A stretch of DNA of 64,000 nucleotides from Bradyrhizobium sp. 138. Its GTDB lineage: Bacteria > Pseudomonadota > Alphaproteobacteria > Rhizobiales > Xanthobacteraceae. The notes under the pieces are model-generated. The model did not search any database. It saw nothing but the letters and a program-made list of their open reading frames with translations, and was not told where the DNA came from. The stretch spans positions 1-64,000 of the forward strand of contig NZ_JADPKT010000017.1 of the NCBI RefSeq assembly GCF_023074075.1. The letters are read 5' to 3'. Positions 1 through 9,867 of the stretch are shown here, piece by piece; the first letter of the stretch is position 1, and each line of letters begins with the position of its first letter. Made by a program: the position numbers and the translations under genes.

Positions 1-2
1 GG

Positions 3-86
3 CAGATCGAGCTCTCAGACGAACAAATTAGTCAGCTGCGTAATCGGGTACGACACACCAAGCATTCGAAGAAGGAGGCATCATGA
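3..86 (+). CDS. 3' end of an unidentified gene (partial)
   Basis: An open frame enters the window from the left and ends at TGA at 84-86, giving 27 residues rich in Lys, Arg and Gln, ending in HSKKEAS. The tail overlaps the last bases of the truncated istB on the other strand. I do not recognise the family. It could be the C-terminus of a small cytoplasmic protein or a chance open frame at the junction where the IS21 element was cut. Confidence 0.2.
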   Translation, partial: QIELSDEQISQLRNRVRHTKHSKKEAS

Positions 87-728
87 AGTCATCGGCTCGC
101 CGAACACGCTCGGCCATTCGCCGAAGGCGAGATTGGTGGTCACGATGACGGAGGCGCGCTCATAGAGCCGGCTGACGAGGTGGAAGAGAAGCTGGCCACC
201 GGACTGGGCGAAGGGCAAATAGCCGAGTTCATCCAGCACGATGAAGTCCATCCGGGTCAGATGCTCGGCGAGCCGTCCTTGCCGTCCGTTGCGGGTCTCG
301 GTCTCGAGGCGATTGACGAGGTCGACTACGTTGAAGAAGCGGCCGCGGGCACCGGATCGGATGCAGCTTCTGGCGATGGCAATGGCCAGGTGGGTTTTGC
401 CCGTGCCGGTGCCGCCAACCAGCACGACGTTGCGTTGTTGGGCGATGAAGCCGCCGCCAGCGAGATCATTGACGAGAGTCTGATTGATCGGCGTGCCGTC
501 GAACTGGAAGTCGGCGATGTCCTTGGCAAGCGGCAGCTTGGCAATGGTGAGCTGGTATTTGATCGACCTGGCTTGCTTCTCGTTGATCTCGGCGTTGAGC
601 AGGTCGCCGACAATGCGCTGAGGTTCGTGCTGGCGCTTGACGGCAGTTGCCATGATCTCGTCGAAGGCAGCCTTCATGCCGTAGAGCTTGAGTTCGCCCA
701 TGAGGTCGAAGATTTGGGTTCGTTCCAT
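81..728 (-). pseudogene. istB: IS21-family helper ATPase IstB, C-terminally truncated
   Basis: IstB is the AAA+ ATPase that loads the IS21 transposase IstA on target DNA. The protein starts at the ATG at 728 (MERTQIF). The Walker A motif GGTGTGKTH and the Walker B region DFIVLDELGYLP are both present. Family members usually run about 250 residues and continue past VFGEPMT into a conserved C-terminal helix region; here the frame stops right after that point, so roughly 40 residues are missing. The start codon overlaps the istA stop in a TGATG arrangement, typical of translational coupling in IS21 elements. The element has probably lost its right end by deletion or insertion near position 81-90, so it should not move by itself. 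Confidence 0.85.
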
Positions 729-2227
729 CAGATGGTCCTCCGGAGGTTGTCGTAGCGGGCACAATCTGCGATCGGTGCATGACGGAGCGTCAGTGCGGCC
801 GGCGTCATGATGTTGGCCGGTGGGGCGGGTTCACGTTGACGGGCCAGGATATTGAGCACGACATCGGAGGAATGGACGCTGTGACTGAGCGCTTCGGCAC
901 AGGCCGCTTCCACCGCGGACAGATCGTCAGTCAGCACCGCGTTGAGGATGTCGACCATCTGCCGATTGCCATCGTCGGTGCTGGCAAGCTTGCGCCGGAT
1001 CCGCTCGATCGCGGCCGGCAGCACCCAGTCTTTGAAGGGAGCACCGTTGCGCAAGGCGCCGGGTTTGCGGGCGAGCACCGGCACATAATGCCAGGGGTCG
1101 TAGACGGTATCGCCGCGGCCAAAGGATCGCGGGTGCTCGGCAACGATGCGTCCATCCTGACGGATCACGATGCGATCGGCATAGGCTTGAACCTCGACCG
1201 GTCGTCCGACTGCGCTGGCTGCGACCGAGTACTTGTTGTTGTCGAAGCGCACCAGGCAGGTCTTCGAGACCGATGCCGTCACCGCATGGAAGCCGTCGAA
1301 GCGGCCGGCATAGGGAACGAGTTTGGGGCGTTCGGCTTCGAACACGTCCCAGATCGTCTGATCGACCAGCTCCGGATGGCGATGAGCCTTGGCGTAGGCG
1401 ATGCATTTGTCGAGCAGCCAGGCGTTTAACTCGTCGAGGTTTTTGAACCGCAGCCGCGGCGTGAAGAAGCGTTCCCTGACCAGCCCGACCTGGTTCTCGA
1501 CCTGCCCCTTCTCCCAGCCCGACGCTGGCGTGCAGGCGACCGGATCGACCAGATAGTGGCTGCACATTTGTAGGAAGCGGCGATTGTAGAGACGCCCTTT
1601 ACCGACGAAGATCGTCTCTACGGCGGTCTTCATGTTGTCGTAGATGCCGCGGGTGCAGGTGCCTTTGAACAGGGCGAACGCCCGGTCGTGGGCGTCGAAC
1701 ACCATCTCCTGCGTCTCCCGCGGATAGGCCCGCACGAACAGCATGCGGCTGTGACAGAGCCGGACATGGGCGGCCTTCACCATCACCGTGGTGCCGCTCA
1801 GCAAGACCACCTCGTGGCTCCAGTCGAACTGGTAGGCTTCGCCTGGGGCAAAGCTCAGCGGGACATAAGCGGCCGCGGTCGATTGCCCGCGTTCTTTGCT
1901 CCACCGCCTGGCGTAACGCCGCACCGCATCGTAACCGCCGTCATAGCCGCGGCCGCGCAGCTCTTCGAAGATCCGGATCAACGTCAGCTGTTCACGAGCC
2001 GATTTAGCCGCGTTCGCCGCCAGCAATCCGTCAAGCTCTACTGCCCATCGTCCCAGCTTTGGCCGCGGCTGCACCTGCCGCTCGTACTCGAAGGAGGTCT
2101 CTCCCGACCTCAGCACCTTCCGAACCGTGTTCCGCGACACCTTCAGGTCACGGGCGATCTCCTTGATCGTCTTGCCCTTGATGAAGTGCTCGCGCCGGAT
2201 CCGGGCCATCGTCTCCACGATCAGCAT
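728..2227 (-). CDS. istA: IS21-family transposase IstA
   Basis: IstA is the DDE transposase of IS21 elements. The N-terminus has a helix-turn-helix (IKEIARDLKVSRNTVRK, about residues 17-31) and the core holds an rve-type integrase domain (FDWSHEVVLL, YDNMKTAVE, and E in GWEKGQVENQVG as the last acidic residue). About 500 residues is normal for the family. The start is set at MLIVETM (2227) because the upstream in-frame extension to 2251 does not match the family start. It overlaps istB by one base (TGATG). The gene looks intact, but the element as a whole is broken because istB is truncated. Confidence 0.9.
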   Translation of the reverse strand: MLIVETMARIRREHFIKGKTIKEIARDLKVSRNTVRKVLRSGETSFEYERQVQPRPKLGRWAVELDGLLAANAAKSAREQLTLIRIFEELRGRGYDGGYDAVRRYARRWSKERGQSTAAAYVPLSFAPGEAYQFDWSHEVVLLSGTTVMVKAAHVRLCHSRMLFVRAYPRETQEMVFDAHDRAFALFKGTCTRGIYDNMKTAVETIFVGKGRLYNRRFLQMCSHYLVDPVACTPASGWEKGQVENQVGLVRERFFTPRLRFKNLDELNAWLLDKCIAYAKAHRHPELVDQTIWDVFEAERPKLVPYAGRFDGFHAVTASVSKTCLVRFDNNKYSVAASAVGRPVEVQAYADRIVIRQDGRIVAEHPRSFGRGDTVYDPWHYVPVLARKPGALRNGAPFKDWVLPAAIERIRRKLASTDDGNRQMVDILNAVLTDDLSAVEAACAEALSHSVHSSDVVLNILARQREPAPPANIMTPAALTLRHAPIADCARYDNLRRTI

Positions 2228-2280
2228 CCCCCACCGCCTGCTTCGTTCCAAAGCAGGCAGCGCAACAGACCAATCTGTAG

Positions 2281-2328
2281 GGGGTCAATTTTGGACGCCG
2301 ATCCCCCGGCTTCGGGGGGTCAATATTG
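2281..2328. repeat. IS21 terminal repeats (left end of the element)
   Basis: Two copies of GGGGTCAAT lie at 2281-2289 and 2316-2324, separated by a hairpin of CCCCCG (2303-2308) and CGGGGG (2313-2318). IS21-family ends normally carry several such transposase-binding repeats just upstream of istA. The boundary falls close to 2328, where the reading frame of the neighbouring GntR-type pseudogene stops matching its family. Confidence 0.55.
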
Positions 2329-2710
2329 CAGGCCGAATGACAGAAGCGCCGCGGCGGCGTTCAACATGTGCGCCCGCATTCGTATCGCCATCGCCCTCCG
2401 CAATCGCCTGCACGATGGAATCATGCTCGGCGCGGGACTTGCGGATGCGATCTCCCTGGCGCAATTGCGTGCGGCGGAAGGCGCCGAGACGCGCACGGAC
2501 CTCCTGCACCTGCGCCGCCATGAACGCGTTGCGCTGTAGATGCCCCTGTGGAACAGGCGGTTGAACCTGTCGTAGGCATCGACGTCGTTGGCGTCGACCA
2601 TTTCCGATAATACTGGTGAAACAGTGCCGCCATATCGACCGAAATCTCCTCAATGGGGGCGTTCGACGGCAGGTTTTGAGAGAAGTTGGAATTGGAAGAA
2701 AACAATTATC
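2328..2710 (-). pseudogene. GntR/FadR-type regulator, FCD domain remnant
   Basis: Three frames together rebuild an FCD effector-binding domain: DANDVDAYDRFNRLFHRGIY, then NAFMAAQVQEVRARLGAF and RAEHDSIVQAIAEGD, then MRAHMLNAAAALLSFG. These match the usual FCD layout (FH near the start, N plus a long helix, the EH..AI..GD motif, a final RAH helix). At least two frameshifts separate the pieces. The N-terminal winged helix is not recognisable, and the 3' end is cut by the IS21 element. It is a dead gene; its former target is unknown. Confidence 0.55.
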
Positions 2711-2829
2711 CCACCCAGCAGACAACGATCCGATCCCTGCATCCGCTCCCACACCATCAGGGCGGTCAAACAAGTCGATCCGCTCCTGATCAAGTCGGCC
2801 CCGGACGATGGTGGCGATGCCGCGACAGT

Positions 2830-3219
2830 TATTCCGCAAGGGTAGCTTCTCAAAGGTCTTGCCCAGGCGGCGAAAGCCGCGCGGCAGAGGCGCTGTCGGT
2901 CCCGCCGACGCGCAAGTACGAGAGCGATGGCGGCCCGGCATGGTGAAGCTTCTTGATCTGCTCAAAGGCAGCGATACCCCTCTGAGGATTCGTCAGTTTG
3001 CAGGAAATGCCGGCCTTACACCTCGGCGATGCTGTAGTGGTTGTTCGTCCCCAGCGACATTGCGAGCTTCATTTGCTTGCGCTGGATTTGGCCTGTGGTC
3101 GAGACGGGCCCCACCGCAGCGCTGGTTGACAGCGTATTGGCTCGGAACCTTGATGGAGCTTTTGTCTCTACATCGGGATAAGCGATCCCGTAATGGGTGA
3201 GCAACGTTGCACAGAACAA
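2830..3219 (-). pseudogene. HipA-like kinase C-terminal remnant
   Basis: The frame starting near 3219 contains RKQMKLAMSLGTNNHYSIAEV, then a stop, then GRHFLQT in the same frame. This pattern (K-LAM-G, HY, followed by RHF) resembles the C-terminal region of HipA-type serine/threonine kinases. A stretch in another frame (LPRGFRRLGKTFEKL) further downstream could be the end of the same protein. No kinase core is visible. An intact hipBA pair lies at 49.8-51.6 kb. Assignment is tentative. Confidence 0.35.
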
Positions 3220-3408
3220 GGAAGGGTAGCTCGAATTTCCTCACGGCATACATAAAGGGGGCATACGTGATGGCGAAACGCTGCATCCTTGCGCCGAGTG
3301 GTTCGCACGGAGGCTCGGCACAAATTTCCGGCTGTTGAAGAAAATGGCTTCGACGAACTATTTGCCGACCTCGGAAGAACTGGTAGGGCACGACGGCTGC
3401 ACAGCCGA

Positions 3409-4141
3409 TTAAGCGATGCGTCTGCGCAAGCTTCGCGGGTGCAGGCGTTTGACGAACGCGTGGTCCTTAAATTGGCTGCGAGTCAATCGGAGCTTCCTGT
3501 TAAGCAAGGTTGCACGCCCCTCGGATGTCATCATGAGGACGGATGGAAAGGACATACGGTCCCAGCGTGCGCAGATGAAGCTGGCGCCCTCGAAATCTGG
3601 TGGCAAGGCGACGGCTCGATCGATACCGAAAAGAGCGAACCATTCATCTTCGTTCCTGCGTTCAAGCACGAGGTCTCCACTGGCCGGGTCGGCCCGCAGA
3701 CGAAACACGTCATGGCCAACTATTTGCTGCTCCTTCGTATCGATTCGTAGCGGTGCAATCGGTGCCGGACCGGGAAAGCCGGCATCGGCAAGCCAGTCGC
3801 AGTCCTCTATGGTCACGATCAATGCCTGATGTGTGCGTGGGCCACCTTCCGGAGCTCCCATGGGCACCCTGCAAAGAATGGGCCGGACCGTGAAATCGAG
3901 TGCTTCGAGCGCCAAGCCAAACAACTTGTTCAATTCGAAGCATAGCCGCCTCGCCGGGCATCGATCAGTTGGCCCAGATCGACTTTTCAGTCAGATCGGG
4001 GATATCGCCTAGCAGAACATCAAAGTTCTCATAGGGGATCGCACGCATTTGAGCCTGCTGTAGCGCGAGAAGGCCATCAAGCGTTGTCGGGACTTGAGCA
4101 AGGCCGATCCGATCGAGATAGGTCGCAATTTTAAATGCCAT
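3409..4141 (-). pseudogene. Arylamine N-acetyltransferase, frameshifted
   Basis: The N-terminal part starts at the ATG at 4141 (MAFKIATYLDRIGL) and includes the family motif RAIPYENFDVLLG. The rest lies in another frame and includes THQALIV (His of the Cys-His-Asp triad), DWLADAGF (Asp) and RWDRMSFPSV. Two single-base losses break it. One turns the expected IWAKLIDA into a stop near 3969; the other falls in the RGGYCFE motif near 3945, exactly at the catalytic cysteine codon. These enzymes normally transfer acetyl from acetyl-CoA to aromatic amines or hydrazines. This copy cannot make the active enzyme. Confidence 0.75.
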
Positions 4142-5720
4142 GGCACGTCCTTGATATCTGGATTCGTGTGATTAAGGGGCCGGACGCCCGATGACTTCGC
4201 AGGGCAACGTGAAGAAGGTGGCCATCTCTCCTATAGAAATGAAACAGCCTGAGCACTCCGCCGACAGCCTCAGTGCCGGTATCGAGCCAACGGGCCATTT
4301 GTGCACGGCCAGAACAGCCCGTAGGACTTCCGATCCGCGGCGGTTTGCAACGGCGATCTTCCAGCCTTGCGAATCATGTCATCTCGCCTCGCCGCGAACG
4401 CTCCGCGTTTCCCGATCCACAGGGCGCCTGGTTGCCAGATACAGGCGTGGCGTTTACGAATTGCTTGCGTTGAGCTCATCAAATATCCTAGCCGGGCGCT
4501 TTGCTTCGCTCTTGCGCGAACAAGTTGATCTGCGGGCGCTTCTGCATTTCGGCAATCCACATGTTCCCCCCTGGCCGTCGGAACGGCCGCTTGTCGCCAC
4601 CTGATCTGCGATTACCTGCCGCGCTGGCCTTGAGATCCTGGATGATTTCGAGATTTCCACCGTGTGGGCAATATGGCCGGTCGCGCGATGCCATCCATTG
4701 TGTTGCGTAGCGCCGCCAACGTTCGAAGAATGACGGAGTTGCTCGATAGAATAGATAGCTTTCATCTGGACTCTTGAATCGTGACGGCGAGAGACCGCTG
4801 TTCTTGAAATGCGTCGTCCTTCACCGTCGCTGCAATCAACATGCCGAAAGCCGTCATGCTAGTCTTGCTGCAAGACAACAACACCATGTGCTTTGCGAGC
4901 GCGCGCGGAAACATTTTGGCCTGATGTCAGCGGCCGGGCATGAACGTCTTCAAGACGACACGGCTGAAAACAAACATAGGGGAGTCAAAACATGATACGG
5001 TCCCCTTGCCGACCTCGCTCGCGTCTGCGCCATGTGCCTGAACTACATTCTGTGAAGTCTAGCCCAATCGTGCGAGCTTCGTTCACAAACGCCTCCTCAT
5101 TTATGTGACGCTTCAATAGCCTTCACTTTGCGCATCGATGCCGTCACGGAGCGTTTACCCCTTCAAAGCGGCAACAACGGCGGACAGCGCTGTTCGCTCC
5201 GTGACATCAAGGAGATCGGAGCGCGCTCGAGTTCAAACAGCAAACAGGGCCCGATGGTCCCTCGGTGGGGCGTCCAGTTCGCTGAACGTCTTCGTTCTTC
5301 AGCGTACGGTTGGGACTGCCGCTTGAGGATTGGACAAAGATATTCCCGCCGCGGCAACAGTCGCGTAACCCTCTTTGCTGCGGCTTCTAGGCGGAGCACC
5401 GCGGGATAGCGCCCATCAGGCACCGTGCCCACCAAAGCTGACTTTTGGTGGCCGCCATCTCGGAAGTCCGGCAGCCGGATCAGGGCGCCTTTTTCGAATC
5501 ACACACTTCGTCTGCCAATCTCGGCGAAGCCTCATGCGCGCGAAAGAGGGCTTGGTACGAGCCTTGCTTGCTGAGGCGCGAAACCATGTGCTTCTCGCGA
5601 GCCGACGGATTACCTCCGCTCGGTGTCGGTTCCAGACATTGGATGTCTGCAACCGGACAGGGTGGAAAACAACAACGCGCAACGCGCGATATCCATAATC
5701 GTCGATCACGGAGACATAGC
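4142..5720. other. Region with no recognisable gene
   Basis: About 1.6 kb lacks an open frame with family-like content on either strand. Short frames are present but show uneven composition and no motif I can name. The last 100 bases before 5721 form the leader of the PurF-like operon. Confidence 0.5.
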
Positions 5721-7313
5721 ATGTCCGGTGTTGCAGGCGCATTTCTGCTGCCTTCAAGCCGCTCACAAAGGACGGTTTACGATCAGCTCAAGCACATGGT
5801 GCCGAGGCTTGAAAACCGTGGACAGGAGGGGTTCGGCGTTGCCGCGTTTATGCATGAAGAACGGTTTCAACATACAAAGTCATGCCGGCCAGCAGGCAAA
5901 CTAGCAGGTGTTGATTTCACTGAGCAGGACGAGCATTTCAGACCGCATGTAGCTATAGCACACGTTCGCACTCCCTCTCACAGAGAGAAGAGTGACGCCG
6001 ACTTTCAGCCCTTTGACAATCATAAAACCTCCTGCCGCCGTTTGACGGTTTGTTTGAACGGGGCTCTGGTCAACGCTGATGAACTTAGGAAAGAACTGCA
6101 CGCCGAAGGTCATTCCATCAGCTGCAACACCGATGCGGAGCTCTTGCTCAAGCTCATCGAGAGCATTTGTCAAAGAGATTATTGGCAGCACGGTCTGCCG
6201 GTTAACTACCAGAAGGTCTTCCAAGACATTGACAAGGGTATTGACGGAGCCGTCAGTGCACTCTTGTTGGATGGCCTAGGAAATCTGACCGCCTTCCGCA
6301 ATCGCAGGGGTTTGCGGCCTTTGGAATTCATGCAAACCGAAGATGGCTTTTTACTTTTTGCCTCAGAAAACAGTGCTTTTTCTGGTCTACAAGGCCGAGT
6401 CGACGAAATTCGGCCAAGTCACATCAAGCATGTGAACGGCAGAACGGGAGACTGCCTTGATCACTTTGTGGGCCAGGCTCAGCACAGTCCCAAGCTTTGC
6501 GCCTACGAAACGCTTTATCTGGGAAATGCAAGAACGTTGGTGCAAGGGCAATCTCATCTAGCAACTCGTAATGATATAGGCATGACCTTGGGCCGAATTG
6601 TCTGGCCGCGATTAGCGGTCGAAACAAGCTCCGCTCCCATAATCGTTTCTTCCATGCCGCGCACCGGGACACCGTATGCCGACGGACTATTTGCATCGCT
6701 GGCCAAGCAGCAAAGTGCGCTCGTCCAACGGCACGAGGTGATCGCAGTAAACCGCTCTCAGCGCACACTTATCGGGTCTCTTGGCGAGCGCAACTCGCTC
6801 ATCTGGCAAAAGTACCGCGTCGAAACGAACGACGTCAGGGATAGAATCATCGTCGTAGCCGATGAAGCTCTTATTCGTGGCGATACAAGCCGCGCAGTGA
6901 CGGAGATGCTCCTTGCCGCTGGGGCAAAGGCTGTGCATTGGGCAATCGGTTCGCCGCCTATCGTTGCACCAAATTACTACGGCATGGGTATCGAGACCAT
7001 AGATGAGCTAGCGTTTTGGAAAATATGGAAAAGCCTGGCACCCGAAACGCGGCAGGATAGCTTGCGCTTTCATAGGATGGCGCCGCAAACGCTTCGGGTG
7101 ATCGAACGCAAAATTGCTCTATCGATCAACGCTGCTACCATTACGTATTTGCCCTTTGAAGATCTGCTTTCCTTGCTGCCGCGGGGACATGAGGGAATCG
7201 ATTTTTCTGCGTTTACGTTCGAGATGCCGACCCCTGGCGGGCAAAAACGCGCAGACGAGAATTTGAATAGATTGATCGCCGATCTCACCTCAACGAAAAC
7301 GTCTGCAACATGA
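5721..7313 (+). CDS. PurF-like amidophosphoribosyltransferase lacking the glutaminase cysteine
   Basis: Residues 1-230 resemble the N-terminal nucleophile glutaminase domain and residues 250-470 the phosphoribosyltransferase domain of glutamine PRPP amidotransferase (PurF), which makes phosphoribosylamine in purine synthesis. The start ATG at 5721 follows GGAG at 5709-5712. PurF begins MCG, and Cys1 is the nucleophile after Met removal; this protein begins MSGVAGAF, so Ser replaces it. Other glutamine-site residues are kept: R83 in HVRT, N113-G114 in LNGALVN, D138 in NTDAE. The PRPP loop reads VVADEALIRGDTS (372-390 region) against the usual VLVDDSIVRGTTS. At 530 residues it is somewhat longer than PurF. 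It heads an operon with a HAD hydrolase (4-base gap) and a dehydrogenase. It probably uses ammonia or another amine, or has a new role; a housekeeping purF is unlikely in this setting. Confidence 0.75.
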   Translation: MSGVAGAFLLPSSRSQRTVYDQLKHMVPRLENRGQEGFGVAAFMHEERFQHTKSCRPAGKLAGVDFTEQDEHFRPHVAIAHVRTPSHREKSDADFQPFDNHKTSCRRLTVCLNGALVNADELRKELHAEGHSISCNTDAELLLKLIESICQRDYWQHGLPVNYQKVFQDIDKGIDGAVSALLLDGLGNLTAFRNRRGLRPLEFMQTEDGFLLFASENSAFSGLQGRVDEIRPSHIKHVNGRTGDCLDHFVGQAQHSPKLCAYETLYLGNARTLVQGQSHLATRNDIGMTLGRIVWPRLAVETSSAPIIVSSMPRTGTPYADGLFASLAKQQSALVQRHEVIAVNRSQRTLIGSLGERNSLIWQKYRVETNDVRDRIIVVADEALIRGDTSRAVTEMLLAAGAKAVHWAIGSPPIVAPNYYGMGIETIDELAFWKIWKSLAPETRQDSLRFHRMAPQTLRVIERKIALSINAATITYLPFEDLLSLLPRGHEGIDFSAFTFEMPTPGGQKRADENLNRLIADLTSTKTSAT

Positions 7314-7317
7314 GGCC

Positions 7318-8001
7318 ATGATGAAACCTGCTCTTGTATTCGACTGGAACGGCACCCTCCTCGACGACGCCGACGCCTTGCTACAAACGACGAACACCAT
7401 TTTGGACCGCTTAGGCCGGGCTGCCATCGATATGCAAACCTTTCGGGATCATTTCGATGTTCCACTTTCGGTTTTTTTCCGCAATCTAGGAATGTCGCAG
7501 AGTGAAATAGAAACGGTGGATAGCCATGACAGTGCTATTTTCCACGACACCTACGAACCACTGGCGAGCAACGCCGCTCTGCGCGAAGGCGCGCGTTGCA
7601 TTTTGGAAACGGCACGTCAACAACACGTTTCCAGCATTATTGTCAGTAACCATATAGTCGACCCCCTTGTTACCCAATTGCGAAGACATGGAATCGAAGA
7701 TTGTGTCGCGGAGGTTCTGGCGTTTGAAAGCCGCGCTACTCAATATAAAGGCATAAGCAAAGGAGAGCGGCTTCGTCTGTATATGCGAGCATACAATCTG
7801 GACCCCAGCTCAACTTTCATCGTCGGGGACATGCCGGTCGAAACGGATATTGCACGCGAACTTGGCTTGATCAGCGTAGCCATTACAGGCGGATTTGTTT
7901 CCGAGACGCGTCTGCGAGCGGCGCAGCCGGATTATCTCATCGAGAACCATCATAAGCTGCTGCCCATTCTGCAGGAGCGTGGCCTTTTTCACAACTCATA
8001 A
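7318..8001 (+). CDS. HAD-superfamily hydrolase
   Basis: A 227-residue HAD-like hydrolase of the phosphoglycolate-phosphatase type with a helical cap. Motif I is FDWNGTLLDD (residues 8-17): the nucleophile D9 is present, but the second aspartate, the usual general acid/base in phosphatases, is Asn. Motif II is IIVSN, the motif III lysine is probably in KGISKGERL, and motif IV is IVGDMPVETDIA. Two adjacent ATGs (7318, 7321) could start it. It follows the PurF-like gene by 4 bases and precedes the dehydrogenase by 11, so the three are probably co-transcribed. Substrate unknown; a phosphorylated intermediate made by the upstream enzyme is a fair guess. Confidence 0.75.
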   Translation: MMKPALVFDWNGTLLDDADALLQTTNTILDRLGRAAIDMQTFRDHFDVPLSVFFRNLGMSQSEIETVDSHDSAIFHDTYEPLASNAALREGARCILETARQQHVSSIIVSNHIVDPLVTQLRRHGIEDCVAEVLAFESRATQYKGISKGERLRLYMRAYNLDPSSTFIVGDMPVETDIARELGLISVAITGGFVSETRLRAAQPDYLIENHHKLLPILQERGLFHNS

Positions 8002-8012
8002 CGACGCAGAGC

Positions 8013-8939
8013 ATGACTGAAACTCCGTCAACTGAAACGCCTGGGAAAGTCGGACAACGAATCGGCCTAATCGGCGCAGGGCGCATGGGAACAGGCATAG
8101 GAATCAGTCTTTTGCGTCATGGCACTGAACTTCATATCAAAGTCAACAGAACCCGTGTTGGCGCGGAACGCTTGACTGGCATGGGTGCTCATGAGCACAC
8201 CGCAATTTCCGAATTGGCCCGGCATGTAAGTGCCGTCGTTTTATCCCTGCCCTCAAGTTGCGAGGTCGAGGAAGTCTGCCTTGGGCAACATGGGCTATTT
8301 GCACATTTGCCCCGACAGAGTTTGATACTTGACTGCACCACGTCCTATCCTGCTTCAACCCTCACTCTAGCCGAACAGGCCAAAAAGCATGCATTGCACT
8401 TCATAGATGCCCCCGTAACACGAAGCCCTGAACAAGCAGAGCAAGGGCGTCTCAACGCCATCGTTGGATCTGATCAGAACACGTTTCCTATGGCGGCTCG
8501 TGTTCTTACCGCATTTTGCGAGAACATCGTCCATGTGGGTGATATTGGACAGGGCCATAAGCTCAAACTTGTCTATAATAGCATGACGATGGGCATGGCG
8601 GCGGTGGTAACGGAAGCTTGCCAGCTTGCCGATGCCATTGACGTCGACCTCGCAATCTTACGCTCCTTGGTCAGTCGCGGCGCGACCAACAGCGGGATAT
8701 TCCAAAACTTTGCAGCCTTTTTGTTGGACGAAAAGCCGGATGCTTTGGCAATCTCGATCAGAAACGCCAAAAAGGATATTGACTGCGGCGTGCGATTAGC
8801 GAACGAAACCGCGTTGAAGGTGCCAGTTCTGACTGCCGCCGCGCAAAAGTTCCAAACCTGTCTCGCCGAAGGCAAAGGTGAATTGACCTTGCCTCATCTT
8901 GCGCTTTCGTCAAGGGATGACGAATCACGGCAGAATTAG
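8013..8939 (+). CDS. 3-hydroxyisobutyrate-dehydrogenase-family oxidoreductase
   Basis: A 308-residue member of the beta-hydroxyacid dehydrogenase family. The Rossmann motif IGLIGAGRMGTGIG is near residues 17-30, the substrate-binding signature is FIDAPVTRSPEQAEQG, and the catalytic lysine lies in GHKLKLVYN. Enzymes of this family reduce or oxidise small hydroxy acids or semialdehydes with NAD(P)H. It is the last gene of the three-gene operon. A fragment of a second family member occurs at 40274-40480 on the other strand. The exact substrate cannot be read from sequence. Confidence 0.8.
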   Translation: MTETPSTETPGKVGQRIGLIGAGRMGTGIGISLLRHGTELHIKVNRTRVGAERLTGMGAHEHTAISELARHVSAVVLSLPSSCEVEEVCLGQHGLFAHLPRQSLILDCTTSYPASTLTLAEQAKKHALHFIDAPVTRSPEQAEQGRLNAIVGSDQNTFPMAARVLTAFCENIVHVGDIGQGHKLKLVYNSMTMGMAAVVTEACQLADAIDVDLAILRSLVSRGATNSGIFQNFAAFLLDEKPDALAISIRNAKKDIDCGVRLANETALKVPVLTAAAQKFQTCLAEGKGELTLPHLALSSRDDESRQN

Positions 8940-9867
8940 CAGCGACGCACCCAAAACAAATCTCTACAGTCCATGTCTTCCTGTTCTCCAGCGTCGCCTT
9001 CACAAGGATGGCGAAAGCATCGGCTAGATGCTTTTGTACTTCAAAGCGATGCTCGATCCCGGGCTGCTGTTTTGAGCACGCAGGCCCAGCCATCGTTCCC
9101 GCTTTCTCCAAGCTCTTTGAAGAATACCAGGCGATCACGAGAGAGGAGATCGCGATTTGGCGCAACAGCCACATACGGACGGTGAAAGAGCCTCGAGGAC
9201 GTCACCGGCCACAAAGCGGTTGCATAACTTTCTGACGAGGCCGGGTAGACTATGCGGAATGGCCCGCGAACGTGTCCTGGCTGATGCGGTCGTTGAGGCG
9301 AGCGTTTGGAATATGTCGATGGACATGTTTAGCCGGATGCTCAAGGAGCTGAGCATCAGACATCTCTACCGCAAAGCTTTAAGGAGTTGAGGGTTGTTTG
9401 ACGTCAGACATTGTGCGCGGCGGCATTCGATGATCACTGATGGCCCATCATCGATGCGTCAAGACCATCATTGCGCAGCTCGGTGGTCGTTCCGACAGGC
9501 AACCTTCGGAAGGGTCTGATGCCTTCAACGCCTTCCGAAGTTAGTCGACGATGCCCAAGATCGGAACCCGCTGCTCATGGACCGTGGACGCGCATTTCGT
9601 TCTCGGGCGCTTTGCCAAGATCTGCACTAACTGCGCTCTTTGATGCGAGCCGCCTTCCCAAGTTGGGCAGCTAACTCCCACGTGCCTGAACCAATACGCG
9701 CATCAACGTTAAACTTCTGGAAATGGCGGGATTCTAGCTCCAGTACCTAACGCAACGTGAGATTAGGGCGATTTCGTTTCTGAGGAATGTTGTGATGAAG
9801 TTACAGCAATTCACGATGATGTTGCCAAGACGCGCAGAGCCGGGCTCAAGTGTGGAATAGCAATCCA
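8940..9867. other. Region without a confident gene
   Basis: No family-like protein is visible. A 77-codon open frame on the plus strand (9157-9390, ending SIRHLYRKALRS) is the best candidate small gene, but it has no motif and no clear ribosome binding site. The remainder reads as eroded sequence. Confidence 0.4.

Noticed and set aside
180..755. Long open frame antisense to istB
   Set aside because: It is a mirror of a GC-rich coding strand with no start signal or family match; the minus-strand IstB motifs are decisive.
779..1429. 216-codon plus-strand frame inside istA
   Set aside because: Antisense shadow of the transposase gene; no motif.
4141..4157. Sigma-54 promoter-like TGGCACGTCCTTGAT
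   Set aside because: Spacing and the -12 element do not fit TGGCAC-N5-TTGC, and it overlaps the start of a pseudogene.
5445..5720. N-terminal extension of the PurF-like protein
   Set aside because: The 92 extra codons have no family content, and the ATG at 5721 has a good ribosome binding site and matches the PurF start.
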